Of a stretch of DNA of 64,000 bases, positions 22,465 through 29,401 are shown one piece after another (position 1 is the first letter of the stretch; each line of letters begins with the position of its first letter). The notes beneath the pieces are model-generated. The model worked only from the letters and a program-made list of their open reading frames with translations. It made no database searches and was not told where the DNA came from. The position numbers were made by a program, and so were the translations under genes. Where the stretch lies: IMG/VR virus record IMGVR_UViG_3300021185_003284, positions 49,072 to 113,071 of that record, one strand, 5' to 3'. This stretch comes from a virus.

Positions 22465-23009
22465 GTAACTTAGCATTCTATCCTATATTAACTCCAAGAG
22501 AGATCGTAGAAGAAGGAGCCTTTGGTGGTTGTTACTTCGGATTGCCTATAGAGGAGTATAGTAATTATGAGTATAGTGAGTTATTTGATTATCATTTTAA
22601 GGGCTTAGATACAAGCTTATACTTAGGAGAGACATATAAACCTCGTATGAATAAGTACAAGATAAGATCGGGTATGGATTATGAGTATTGGAAGGAGATG
22701 AATTGGATGCATGAGAGAGATCCATATGGTTGGTTTGAATGGTATTGTAAGTATAGTATGGGCATCAGAGGAGAGGACGATGATAGGCAGATAAGAAGAT
22801 GGCAAGACTTTGCAGGTACTAATGGTAGATGGCGTAATAGATTATATAAGAGAATAGAACAAGAAGATGATTGGAGTATATCACCAAGGATACAACAGTC
22901 ATTACTACATTGGGGTTACAAAGCCAATGAAGAAGATTATAGTATGTATAAACAATTTAAATTAGTTAAAGATGAAGATAGACTTATCACTCAAAGGATG
23001 GGGCTTTGA
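22461..23009 (+). CDS. hypothetical protein (182 aa)
   Basis: This aromatic- and arginine-rich protein has a GGCYFGLPIEEYSNY start region and a helical centre with FEWYCKYSMGIRGEDDDRQI and RWQDFAGTNGRWRNRL. The last looks like a conserved functional segment. I recall similar proteins in T4-like marine phages, but no function is known to me. It is coupled to the upstream small membrane protein by an ATGA overlap. Confidence 0.7.
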   Translation: MSNLAFYPILTPREIVEEGAFGGCYFGLPIEEYSNYEYSELFDYHFKGLDTSLYLGETYKPRMNKYKIRSGMDYEYWKEMNWMHERDPYGWFEWYCKYSMGIRGEDDDRQIRRWQDFAGTNGRWRNRLYKRIEQEDDWSISPRIQQSLLHWGYKANEEDYSMYKQFKLVKDEDRLITQRMGL

Positions 23010-23010
23010 T

Positions 23011-23157
23011 ATGGCTGCTTTAAAAAAGAGTGAGAGGGGGAGGGCGTTTCTCTCCTCATCGAACGAAGTGAGCACGCGCAATATTGACAAAACATCCAAC
23101 CAATCCTACCAATGGGACCATTATAGCGGATTACCGGGTACTGGGGCATATAAATAA
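23011..23157 (+). CDS. possible small protein spanning hairpin copy 2 (48 aa)
   Basis: An ATG 2 nt after the upstream stop opens a 48-aa frame (MAALKKSERGRAFLSSSN... ending GLPGTGAYK). The frame crosses the second GC-rich hairpin, so it may be a real gene invaded by the repeat or just an open stretch. Low confidence. Confidence 0.35.
   Translation: MAALKKSERGRAFLSSSNEVSTRNIDKTSNQSYQWDHYSGLPGTGAYK
23044..23077 (+). repeat. GC-rich hairpin element, copy 2
   Basis: Outer stem GCGT/ACGC (23044-23047/23074-23077) and inner stem CTCA/TGAG (23055-23058/23069-23072). The primary sequence matches copy 1 in GGGCGTTTCTCTC and CACGCGC. The inner stem differs by compensatory change. Confidence 0.6.
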
Positions 23158-23172
23158 GGTACTAGCATAGCT

Positions 23173-23300
23173 AGTCTCTGAGGTAGTGTACGGCTTTGCC
23201 TTTACATAGATATATGTTTACATAGATCCTCTAAGAGAGAAGTGCTATGATATGCATACCCATAGGAGACTAACGTCTAATACCATTGAAGCCTATTAAT
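23173..23300 (+). ncRNA. possible structured RNA in 370-nt gene-free gap
   Basis: The stretch 23158-23529 has no supported gene apart from the promoter at its end. CTCTGAGG (23176-23183) pairs with CCTC-TA-AGAG (23228-23237), enclosing a GGC/GCC hairpin (23192/23198). ATAGG (23262-23266) pairs with CCTAT (23292-23296), enclosing AGAC/GTCT (23267-23270/23275-23278). An intrinsic terminator follows at 23403. This could be a small RNA or the 3' UTR of the upstream operon. Confidence 0.4.
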
Positions 23301-23402
23301 AATAACTAGTGTATATATTCATATATAGATATACTTATAGATTCATATAAAGATATATAGCCTGTATAGAATAAACATAGGCAGGTGTGTGTAATTTAGA
23401 TG

Positions 23403-23441
23403 GGTAAGATCAGTCCTGCATGTGCCCCTTACCTTTTTTTT
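23403..23441 (+). terminator. intrinsic terminator
   Basis: GGTAAG (23403-23408) pairs with CTTACC (23428-23433) across a 19-nt loop and is followed directly by a run of eight T residues. It separates the upstream region from the promoter at 23474. Confidence 0.65.
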
Positions 23442-23473
23442 CTCTCTATAGGCAAAAATAACCCACCAAACAG

Positions 23474-23504
23474 TTGCTTATATGAGATATTCTTCTTATA
23501 TTAA
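23474..23504 (+). promoter_or_regulatory. host-type promoter (TTG-N20-TATATTAA)
   Basis: TTG at 23474, 20 nt, then TATATTAA at 23497-23504. AAAGGTTATG follows at the 23530 start codon. Confidence 0.72.
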
Positions 23505-23529
23505 GGTATAATATTAAAAAATAAAGGTT

Positions 23530-23775
23530 ATGGATTTAAGTAAATTATCAATTTCAGAGTTAAGAGAGTTAAGAACTAATGTCAATCAATGGATAGATAT
23601 TAAAGGGCAGACCAATGCCATGTCTTATACTATAGGACAAGAAGTTACCGTTGACCATAAGAAGCTTAGAGGTCAGATATGTGAGGTAGTTAAGATCAAT
23701 AGAACTAAAGTAGTGGTTAATGCACCATCAATGGGTAGGGTATCAGTACCAATGTCCATGATAGAGGCTGCTTAA
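23530..23775 (+). CDS. small protein with SH3/KOW-like barrel (81 aa)
   Basis: A helical N-terminus (residues 1-25, SKLSISELRELRTNVNQW) is followed by a beta-rich part (IGQEVTVDHKKLRGQICEVV). That part looks like a KOW/SH3-type barrel, as in proteins that bind nucleic acid. No catalytic residues. It begins a two-gene operon with a membrane protein. Confidence 0.6.
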   Translation: MDLSKLSISELRELRTNVNQWIDIKGQTNAMSYTIGQEVTVDHKKLRGQICEVVKINRTKVVVNAPSMGRVSVPMSMIEAA

Positions 23776-23787
23776 TATAATCTATCT

Positions 23788-23979
23788 ATGGCAAATAAGA
23801 TATATACAATCATTGGCCTTATAGTAGTATGTACTATAGGGCTAATACTTATACAAGGCCTTATATGGCTGGGTGTTAATACTCTATGGCTATTACTCAC
23901 CTACCCTCTATATTGTCTTATAGGAGTAACTTGTCTTACCTTCCTAACACTCCTTATACCAAATAAACAAACTAAATAG
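23788..23979 (+). CDS. small two-helix membrane protein (63 aa)
   Basis: The 63-aa product consists almost entirely of two hydrophobic helices (about residues 5-27 and 31-56). A lysine-containing tail follows (IPNKQTK). This architecture is compatible with a holin-like or other small phage membrane protein, but nothing else supports a holin call. It is the last + strand gene before the minus-strand island. Confidence 0.55.
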   Translation: MANKIYTIIGLIVVCTIGLILIQGLIWLGVNTLWLLLTYPLYCLIGVTCLTFLTLLIPNKQTK

Positions 23980-24290
23980 TTGGACAGGTAGAAAATAGTC
24001 TGTCTTGAATACCCTTCCGGAATATTAGACCAAATTGCCGGCCAATTGCCTGTACGCTGCACTCAAGGTGATATAACACTGACAGTATAGTTCCCTAAGG
24101 GGTTGGTAGTCTGCAAGATTCTTCCATACTTATCTGCATAAATCTGATCAAATTTGAGTATATAGGTTATATATAAATATATATGTATATATTAGATTAG
24201 AACATTAGAGTTATTATGTGATACCATACGAATAAACAAAAACCTATTAGCCCTATCCATGTTAATGGTACTACCAATCTATATAGAGCA
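23980..24290. other. gene-free convergent intergenic region
   Basis: No supported ORF lies in these 311 nt between the end of the + strand operon and the end of the minus-strand operon. Several inverted repeats are present: GACAG/CTGTC near 23983-24005, AATTG/CAATT around CCGGC near 24034-24048, and CCC-TAA-GGG near 24094-24102. They may form terminators or processing structures for both directions. Confidence 0.5.
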
Positions 24291-24446
24291 CTATATACGA
24301 TCTGTTTCATCCTTTCCACCATAGTCATCATAGTAAAATAAGTATACAGCTCCTATTATAAGGCATATAGTAAGAATGATCATTGGGACCACTGGGAGAT
24401 TTACTAAACCTACTTCGTCAAAGCTTTGATTACCTGTTAAATTCAT
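24291..24446 (-). CDS. small membrane protein (51 aa)
   Basis: Read on the minus strand, an ATG at 24446 opens a 51-aa frame. It starts MNLTGNQSFDEVGLVNLP, has one hydrophobic helix (MIILTICLIIGAVYLFYY) and a charged end (DDYGGKDETDRI). It lies 3 nt after the upstream minus-strand gene, which supports a two-gene operon. Confidence 0.6.
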   Translation of the reverse strand: MNLTGNQSFDEVGLVNLPVVPMIILTICLIIGAVYLFYYDDYGGKDETDRI

Positions 24447-24449
24447 TAT

Positions 24450-24608
24450 TTACATTCTATTAACAACTGTTTCGTACGCTTTTTGATAAATCTCTAGTAA
24501 TTCAGTGGGAGAACCTTTACTATTCTTTATTTTAGTGACTTCTTTATATAATTCATCTTTAGCGCCATGGGAGATGGCAGAATAAACGATATCTTCTATA
24601 GTCTTCAT
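24450..24608 (-). CDS. small hypothetical protein (52 aa)
   Basis: This minus-strand ORF encodes a helical 52-aa protein beginning MKTIEDIVYSAISHGAKDE. It follows a host-type promoter at 24660-24630 with a 21-nt leader containing AAAGGTAACGT before the ATG. It is co-transcribed with the 51-aa membrane protein. Function is unknown. Confidence 0.6.
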   Translation of the reverse strand: MKTIEDIVYSAISHGAKDELYKEVTKIKNSKGSPTELLEIYQKAYETVVNRM

Positions 24609-24629
24609 ACGTTACCTTTGTTATATACT

Positions 24630-24660
24630 ACAATATAAGAACTTTTTATCTACTTTCCAA
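24630..24660 (-). promoter_or_regulatory. host-type promoter on minus strand (TTG-N20-TATATTGT)
   Basis: On the minus strand TTG (24660-24658) is followed after 20 nt by TATATTGT (24637-24630). It has the same spacing as all + strand sites, which shows the motif is directional. It overlaps the 3' end of the SGNH hydrolase gene. Confidence 0.68.
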
Positions 24661-25510
24661 CAGTACTTGGGGAAATTTTTTGGAAAATTTTCGCGATATA
24701 GGGGGTTGATTGTACAAAGCCCTCTTCCTTATGTGTTTTTATTGCTCTTATAAACTTATCAGCTATAATTTTTAACATTAAAGCAGGAGAATGTGCACCG
24801 TCCCTTGCAACTAACACTTTTTTACAGTTTTCTTCGTACCAATTCTTATCTATATCGGCTATTTCGAGAGGAGAGTTCTCCACAGTGGTCATAGCTTTGT
24901 AATATCCGGTTGGATCGTATGGAAATTCACATAAATGGTAGAAAGGCACGTCTTTACCTTTAAGAAACCCTACCATAGCGTTGACATTTTTAGTATGGTT
25001 ATAATCTACATACCAATCTTCTACTAAAGCTCCTCTTATATGCCAATTTGTGTAGGGTATAGCTTCTTGTGTATGTGTCCATTGAGGAGAATATTGGTGA
25101 ACTTCACCATCTTTTGTAAAATAATCATACCTAGATACAATATCTTGGAAATAAAACACGTTCTGCACGTTAAAATACTCAAAATACTTAATAAGATTAA
25201 AGTAGGCTGATTCAGAACCATAACCGCCCATACCTAAGTTAACGATTTCGTTGCCTGTATATTGCGATACAAGGTATGGCCAGGTGTTTTCCCAATACTG
25301 TCCTGCACCGTATGTATGGCTACATCCTAAAAAAAGGTCTACTTTTTTGTTTTTATCGGGTATCATTTCAAAATTCATACGAAATCCAGCAGAGTTAAAC
25401 AAATACTCTAAAGGTTTATCTACATACGGTTGAAATAACTCGGGCCATTTTCGATAATGCTTATAAAATACTTCCTTTTTACAAGTATTATACCATTCAA
25501 GTTTTACCAT
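24650..25510 (-). CDS. SGNH/GDSL-type hydrolase, paralogue A
   Basis: The 286-aa product has FLGCSHTYGAG near residue 60 with the nucleophilic Ser of block I (G-x-S). A NLGMGGYGS segment near residue 93 supplies the Gly block, and VARDGAHSPALM near residue 236 holds the catalytic Asp-His pair (DxxH). SGNH enzymes hydrolyse esters, often acetyl groups on glycans. It is clearly related to the adjacent gene, and the two overlap by 7 nt. A cell-surface or capsule polysaccharide target is likely but inferred. No signal peptide is seen. Confidence 0.8.
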   Translation of the reverse strand: MVKLEWYNTCKKEVFYKHYRKWPELFQPYVDKPLEYLFNSAGFRMNFEMIPDKNKKVDLFLGCSHTYGAGQYWENTWPYLVSQYTGNEIVNLGMGGYGSESAYFNLIKYFEYFNVQNVFYFQDIVSRYDYFTKDGEVHQYSPQWTHTQEAIPYTNWHIRGALVEDWYVDYNHTKNVNAMVGFLKGKDVPFYHLCEFPYDPTGYYKAMTTVENSPLEIADIDKNWYEENCKKVLVARDGAHSPALMLKIIADKFIRAIKTHKEEGFVQSTPYIAKIFQKISPSTVGK

Positions 25511-26361
25511 TGTTGCAGTGGATCTTGGGGATTTTTTTTTGGAAAAATTTTATCTATGTAGGGAATCGGTTCAATATACCCTTTTTCATGTGTATTAAGG
25601 AGGTGAACCATGTCGGTTCCTATTTGATTCATGTCTTCCACACTCATATGTGCTCCATCTCTTGGTAAAGTATAGTCACTATAGGGGAAATCTCCATCAA
25701 TAGACATAATTTTTGGTCCATTAGGTGAATCTCTATCATATTCTATGTATCTTCTATATGTTCTAGTGGGGAAAGTATGTTTATAGTATAAGTTAGCTCC
25801 TCTACTCTGCGCGAGATATGCTATTGCGTGTATAAACTGCAAATGATTGAGGTATATGGACCTATCATCTACAGCAACATGTTGTAGGTAGTCTTCGGTA
25901 AAGGGTTGCTGCATTTTCCATGCTTCTGGCCATAACGGGTTAAATGTACGGTGTGTAAAGTACTCGTCAAAGTAGCTGTATCGAGGAACAATAGGTGCAA
26001 ACATAAATACGTTGCGTACTTTGTAGTGATCTATGTATTGAAGTAGTGAGTAATAATGGGTACCTGTACCAGTTGAAGGCATTCCTAAGTTAACAGATGT
26101 GTTACCTGTATAGTTTGAGACTATACTTGTCCAAACCTCTTCTTCATAGTGCCCAATACCGAAAGTATGGCTGCATCCAAGGAATATATCAACTTCTTTT
26201 TCTTTTCTCCTATGAAATTCAAAATTTGATCTAAATCCATCCGAATTTACATTGTAGCTAAGTGGTTTATCCACGTATCTTTGAAATACTTTAGGAAAGT
26301 TTTCATAATGATAAGGGAATATATCAGGAAATTCAGAGTCATGCCATTCTCTTACCACCAT
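25504..26361 (-). CDS. SGNH/GDSL-type hydrolase, paralogue B
   Basis: The protein of about 285 aa has the same block order as its neighbour: FLGCSHTFGIG near residue 60, NLGMPSTGTG near 93 and LPRDGAHMSVEDM near 237. The shared start (FPxxFxxYVDKPL) and shared end (PYI.KIF.K) show a tandem duplication. I chose the ATG at 26361; the open frame extends to a TTG six bases upstream. The TAA of the upstream 49-aa gene overlaps this start. Confidence 0.8.
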   Translation of the reverse strand: MVVREWHDSEFPDIFPYHYENFPKVFQRYVDKPLSYNVNSDGFRSNFEFHRRKEKEVDIFLGCSHTFGIGHYEEEVWTSIVSNYTGNTSVNLGMPSTGTGTHYYSLLQYIDHYKVRNVFMFAPIVPRYSYFDEYFTHRTFNPLWPEAWKMQQPFTEDYLQHVAVDDRSIYLNHLQFIHAIAYLAQSRGANLYYKHTFPTRTYRRYIEYDRDSPNGPKIMSIDGDFPYSDYTLPRDGAHMSVEDMNQIGTDMVHLLNTHEKGYIEPIPYIDKIFPKKNPQDPLQQW

Positions 26362-26501
26362 CTCCAAGTAATTTTTGCTATACCAAGGTATATATTAAGT
26401 TCTACCCAATCATTCTCTTCATCTATCACTACATCTCCTTTACCGTAGTAAGTAAATCCCACTAGAAATTCACTAGCTAATAATTCTACTCTAAAGTCCA
26501 T
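26352..26501 (-). CDS. small hypothetical protein (49 aa)
   Basis: On the minus strand, an ATG at 26501 opens a 49-aa frame (MDFRVELLASEFLVGFTYYG... ending ITWRWW) that overlaps the SGNH start. It is a beta-rich, acidic small protein and the first gene of the minus-strand island. Function is unknown. Confidence 0.55.
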   Translation of the reverse strand: MDFRVELLASEFLVGFTYYGKGDVVIDEENDWVELNIYLGIAKITWRWW

Positions 26502-26514
26502 TTTACTGCTTTTA

Positions 26515-26522
26515 TATAAATA
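26515..26522 (-). promoter_or_regulatory. TATTTATA motif on minus strand
   Basis: Read on the minus strand, this is TATTTATA followed by TAAAAG, 13 nt before the ATG at 26501. The arrangement matches the + strand site at 30082. On the + strand the same bases read TATAAATA, the T4 late -10 sequence, and could instead serve the gene at 26570. Confidence 0.4.
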
Positions 26523-26569
26523 TAAGAAAAGTTAATTTAGAAAGCAAGTAGGTAATGATATTTATTGGT

Positions 26570-27013
26570 ATGCAACCATTAGATAAAAATACATTGTTTT
26601 CTATATTTGAAGTAGGTGATGAAGAGATCTACAAAGAGCATGGTGTAGAAGATCAGCTAAAAAATCCTTTCGTGCTAATGGGAATGGTTCTAAAGGGATT
26701 AGAGAATTACAGTATAATGGATATGATGTACTTAAAGAGACATCCAGAAGACTATAAGAACGTAAGAGCGTTAACAAAGTATAAGTATTATATTAAGTTG
26801 TATACGTACTTAGAGAGAATAGACAGTCTTAACTTTGATAAAATATATAAGGTTGCTGATTCTTTCGGAAGAGATGAAACGTATGTAGGGTTAGAGAACC
26901 TTTTAAGGTACTTTGAAAAGATAGAGCATTATGAAAACTGTGCTGTTATAAAGAGGTATCAAGATTTATTGATAGAGTCTTATGTTTCTGAAGATACTGT
27001 AGAAAGTTACTAA
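26570..27013 (+). CDS. hypothetical protein (147 aa)
   Basis: I chose the ATG at 26570 (MQPLDKNTLFSIFEVGDEE), because the earlier ATG at 26555 places an ATATTTATT motif inside the frame. The helical, acidic protein has tyrosine-rich segments (YKYYIKLYTYLERI), no signal peptide and no known domain. It is divergent from the minus-strand island. Confidence 0.55.
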   Translation: MQPLDKNTLFSIFEVGDEEIYKEHGVEDQLKNPFVLMGMVLKGLENYSIMDMMYLKRHPEDYKNVRALTKYKYYIKLYTYLERIDSLNFDKIYKVADSFGRDETYVGLENLLRYFEKIEHYENCAVIKRYQDLLIESYVSEDTVESY

Positions 27014-27018
27014 GATAG

Positions 27019-27049
27019 TTGCCTCCCTGACAAAGATTTCTTATATTTA
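27019..27049 (+). promoter_or_regulatory. host-type promoter (TTG-N20-TATATTTA)
   Basis: TTG at 27019 in AGTTGCCTCC, 20 nt, then TATATTTA at 27042-27049. The AAAGGTTATG start context follows at 27076. Confidence 0.72.
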
Positions 27050-27075
27050 AGTATAAATAAGAAACAATAAAGGTT

Positions 27076-27564
27076 ATGAGAATGAAAAGATTAACTATAG
27101 AGGAGTCGGCGACTCTAATCAAAGCCGATCATAATACCTCAGATCACGAGAAAACTGGATATACGATAACACCTAGTGTAGATGCTCAGAAGAGATCCGA
27201 AGGATGGGAAGACGTTACGTACTATACTAGTGTAAAGAAGATGAACCAGAAGCCTACATACGATATAGAGGCACAATGGATATACGTACTTACTAATACT
27301 TCGATGCCTGGCCTATGTAAGATTGGTTTTACTAAGAACACTCCGGAGGAGAGATGTAAGGAGATAAATAGTGCTACCGGTGTACCTGTAGATTATGAAG
27401 TAGCTTATTCCGTACCGGTGTTTAATGGCCATGATGTAGAGCAATTAATACATTTCCATTTATCTGAAGTTAGAGTTAATAAGAGAAAAGAGTTCTTTAC
27501 AATATCATTAGATGAAGTAAAGCCTATTATAGATGCTATAAGTCAACCATATAAAATGTTATAA
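27076..27564 (+). CDS. T5orf172/GIY-YIG superfamily protein
   Basis: The 162-aa protein has a C-terminal T5orf172-type domain from about residue 62. QWIYVLTNTSMPGLCKIGFT gives the Y...KIG core. ERCKEINSATGVP follows, then a histidine and acidic residues in HDVEQLIHFHL. This family belongs to the GIY-YIG nuclease superfamily and is common on phages. The first 60 residues are unrecognised and polar. Nuclease activity is likely but not certain. Confidence 0.75.
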   Translation: MRMKRLTIEESATLIKADHNTSDHEKTGYTITPSVDAQKRSEGWEDVTYYTSVKKMNQKPTYDIEAQWIYVLTNTSMPGLCKIGFTKNTPEERCKEINSATGVPVDYEVAYSVPVFNGHDVEQLIHFHLSEVRVNKRKEFFTISLDEVKPIIDAISQPYKML

Positions 27565-27565
27565 A

Positions 27566-28192
27566 ATGAAAGAAATAAAAATCGCGGTGCAACTTCGCGC
27601 GTTTCGCGCGGCGGCCGTAACTTTTTTAATTGTATTATTAACCTCGTGCTCGCCCGATGAGCTCTCTCCCGACACTTGCCCCGGCGGTTGTGATGGACAG
27701 ATGCTTTGGAACTATGAGAAGGATGCAAATGGATATTACCATGTACCTTTAGATTGGACGGGTGAGTACTTACCTTACTTTTTTGTCGATGTAACAGCTT
27801 CCGAAGTTGATCCATATTGGCAGTATAATGAAGAGTCAGTTGTAGAAGCTAGATTCGATAGTAATACCTCATGGAGAATAGGTGACAACCTAGTGATATC
27901 TGTTCCCTACTACACTCCTTTTGGTAATTATACCTCTACAGGTCTTCCTTTACCGGCAGGGTGGACAGACGTTAATTTAACTCAATATGAAGGAGAGCTT
28001 ATTAATATAGCTCAACCTACGGGTATAAGATTTTCTAAGAAGAACGGTAGATTAATGTCAAGACGTTACTTAGGTCCATTTATTCCAGAAATGATAGGTG
28101 ATACTATCACGGTAAATATGAGAATATTATGGGATGCAGGTGATAATTCTATAGTAAAAGATCACTACGAACAAAAATTTATTGTAGAATAG
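27566..28192 (+). CDS. lipoprotein with unusually GC-rich 5' end
   Basis: The 208-aa product has a lipoprotein signal (VTFLIVLLTSC) followed by a cysteine-containing SPDELSPDTCPGGCDGQ segment and a beta-rich body. The first about 110 nt are far more GC-rich than any neighbouring gene and contain a perfect CGCGCG-TTT-CGCGCG hairpin (27596-27610) inside the coding region. The rest has the local base composition. This suggests a recently acquired or repeat-invaded signal region. Function is unknown; exposure on the host envelope is likely. Confidence 0.65.
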   Translation: MKEIKIAVQLRAFRAAAVTFLIVLLTSCSPDELSPDTCPGGCDGQMLWNYEKDANGYYHVPLDWTGEYLPYFFVDVTASEVDPYWQYNEESVVEARFDSNTSWRIGDNLVISVPYYTPFGNYTSTGLPLPAGWTDVNLTQYEGELINIAQPTGIRFSKKNGRLMSRRYLGPFIPEMIGDTITVNMRILWDAGDNSIVKDHYEQKFIVE

Positions 28193-28223
28193 TTGCTTAT
28201 ACGAATTATATTTAATATCTTCA
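28193..28223 (+). promoter_or_regulatory. host-type promoter (TTG-N20-TATCTTCA)
   Basis: TTG at 28193 directly after the lipoprotein stop, 20 nt, then TATCTTCA at 28216-28223. The leader to the HD gene is about 120 nt and nearly pure A/T. Confidence 0.55.
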
Positions 28224-28335
28224 ATATATAATTAATAAGATATTAATATAGATAATAAATAATATAATATATAATAATAAAAATATATATATACTTATAT
28301 AAATATATAATATAATTAATAATAAATAAATAAAA
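28224..28335. other. extremely AT-rich tract, possible origin or unwinding element
   Basis: Over 110 nt there are only a handful of G or C bases, with many TATA/AATAAT runs and no ORF. It sits between the lipoprotein and the HD phosphohydrolase genes. Such a tract could be a DNA-unwinding element or a long leader; no iterons were found. Confidence 0.35.
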
Positions 28336-28344
28336 GGTTACACT

Positions 28345-29079
28345 ATGTTAGAAGCAGAACAAATTCAAAAGAATTACGAGAAACATCTTAAAATTATCGA
28401 AACTTATTTAAGTGAAGAGCGTGTTACTCAAGTTAAAGCTATGTTAAACCATATGGAAGAGGTCTACATAATGGCTCCTGCTAGTGGTAAGACTTGGTAC
28501 CATAATGCTTTTGCTGGTGGATATGTTGATCATGTTAATAGAGTGGTACAATATGCTATTGAACAATCTAGACTTTATGAAAAGATGGGAGGTACTTTAG
28601 ACTATACTGATGAACAGTTAGTATTTTCTGCACTATTCCACGACTTAGGTAAAATAGGAGATGGAGATGCTCCAAACTATATACCTCAGACTGACAAATG
28701 GAGACAGGATAAACTATCAGAAATGTATACTTTTAATCCTGACCTGCAATTTATGTTGATTCCAGACAGGTCTCTTTTTATACTCCAGAAGTTTGGCATT
28801 AAAGTAGACCAGAAAGAGTTTCTAGGCATTAGATGTCATGATGGAGTATTCGATAAAGCTAATGAAGCATACTTCTTCAGCAATGTTGAATCATCTAGGC
28901 AAAAGACTGCTTTAGTATCCGTACTTCACTCAGCAGATTTCTTAGCCTCTAAGGTTGAATACGATATGTGGAAAAATAAAGGTGGATCAACAATACCAAC
29001 TACTAAAAAAACAAAAGCATCAACAGGCAGAAGAGTGAACTCCTCAGAAGGCCTGAGTAAAATGCTTAAAAACTTATAA
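28345..29079 (+). CDS. HD-domain phosphohydrolase
   Basis: The 244-aa protein shows an HD-type metal site: His in GGYVDHVNRVV near residue 63, the HD pair in FHDLGK (H99, D100), His-Asp in RCHDGVF near 173, and Asp in HSADFLA near 197. HD enzymes hydrolyse nucleotides or cyclic nucleotides. A phage version may manage dNTP pools or destroy a signalling nucleotide. The basic C-terminal tail (TKKTKASTGRRVNSS) may be flexible. It ends one base before the next gene. Confidence 0.8.
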   Translation: MLEAEQIQKNYEKHLKIIETYLSEERVTQVKAMLNHMEEVYIMAPASGKTWYHNAFAGGYVDHVNRVVQYAIEQSRLYEKMGGTLDYTDEQLVFSALFHDLGKIGDGDAPNYIPQTDKWRQDKLSEMYTFNPDLQFMLIPDRSLFILQKFGIKVDQKEFLGIRCHDGVFDKANEAYFFSNVESSRQKTALVSVLHSADFLASKVEYDMWKNKGGSTIPTTKKTKASTGRRVNSSEGLSKMLKNL

Positions 29080-29080
29080 T

Positions 29081-29401
29081 ATGGCACAATTTTTTACTCT
29101 TACTAACATAATAATTACTGTTTTAGTTGCTTTATTGGCAACTTCTGTTTATATTATTAATAACTTACTTACGAAAGTAGAAAAGTACGAAGATGTAACG
29201 GTTGATCAAACAAGTTATCTTCAAAGAATCTCCGATTTAATTAGAGATTCGAAAATGCACCTAAGAAAGCTAGACGAAAAAGGGGTCTTTGCAAGCGATG
29301 ACGAGGTCGGTTATTTTTTTAATAAACTAAAAGAAATACAGAGCGAGCTTGACAATTACATGCTCCCCGAAAATTATGGCAAGGAAGAAAGCAAAAGCTA
29401 A
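29081..29401 (+). CDS. membrane-anchored coiled-coil protein (106 aa)
   Basis: The N-terminal hydrophobic helix (residues 8-28, IIITVLVALLATSVYIINN) is followed by a charged helical region that may form a coiled coil. Its last codons overlap the sigma-factor gene by 26 nt. It resembles small conserved proteins found near gp55 in other T4-like phages as I recall them. Function is unknown. Confidence 0.6.
   Translation: MAQFFTLTNIIITVLVALLATSVYIINNLLTKVEKYEDVTVDQTSYLQRISDLIRDSKMHLRKLDEKGVFASDDEVGYFFNKLKEIQSELDNYMLPENYGKEESKS

Noticed and set aside
23788-23979. Holin call for the two-helix membrane protein
   Set aside because: Topology alone is not enough and it is far from the endolysin gene at 5943.
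27543-27815. 90-aa minus-strand ORF over the GC-rich lipoprotein start
   Set aside because: It is created by the high GC of the region. The + strand frame has a proper lipoprotein signal.
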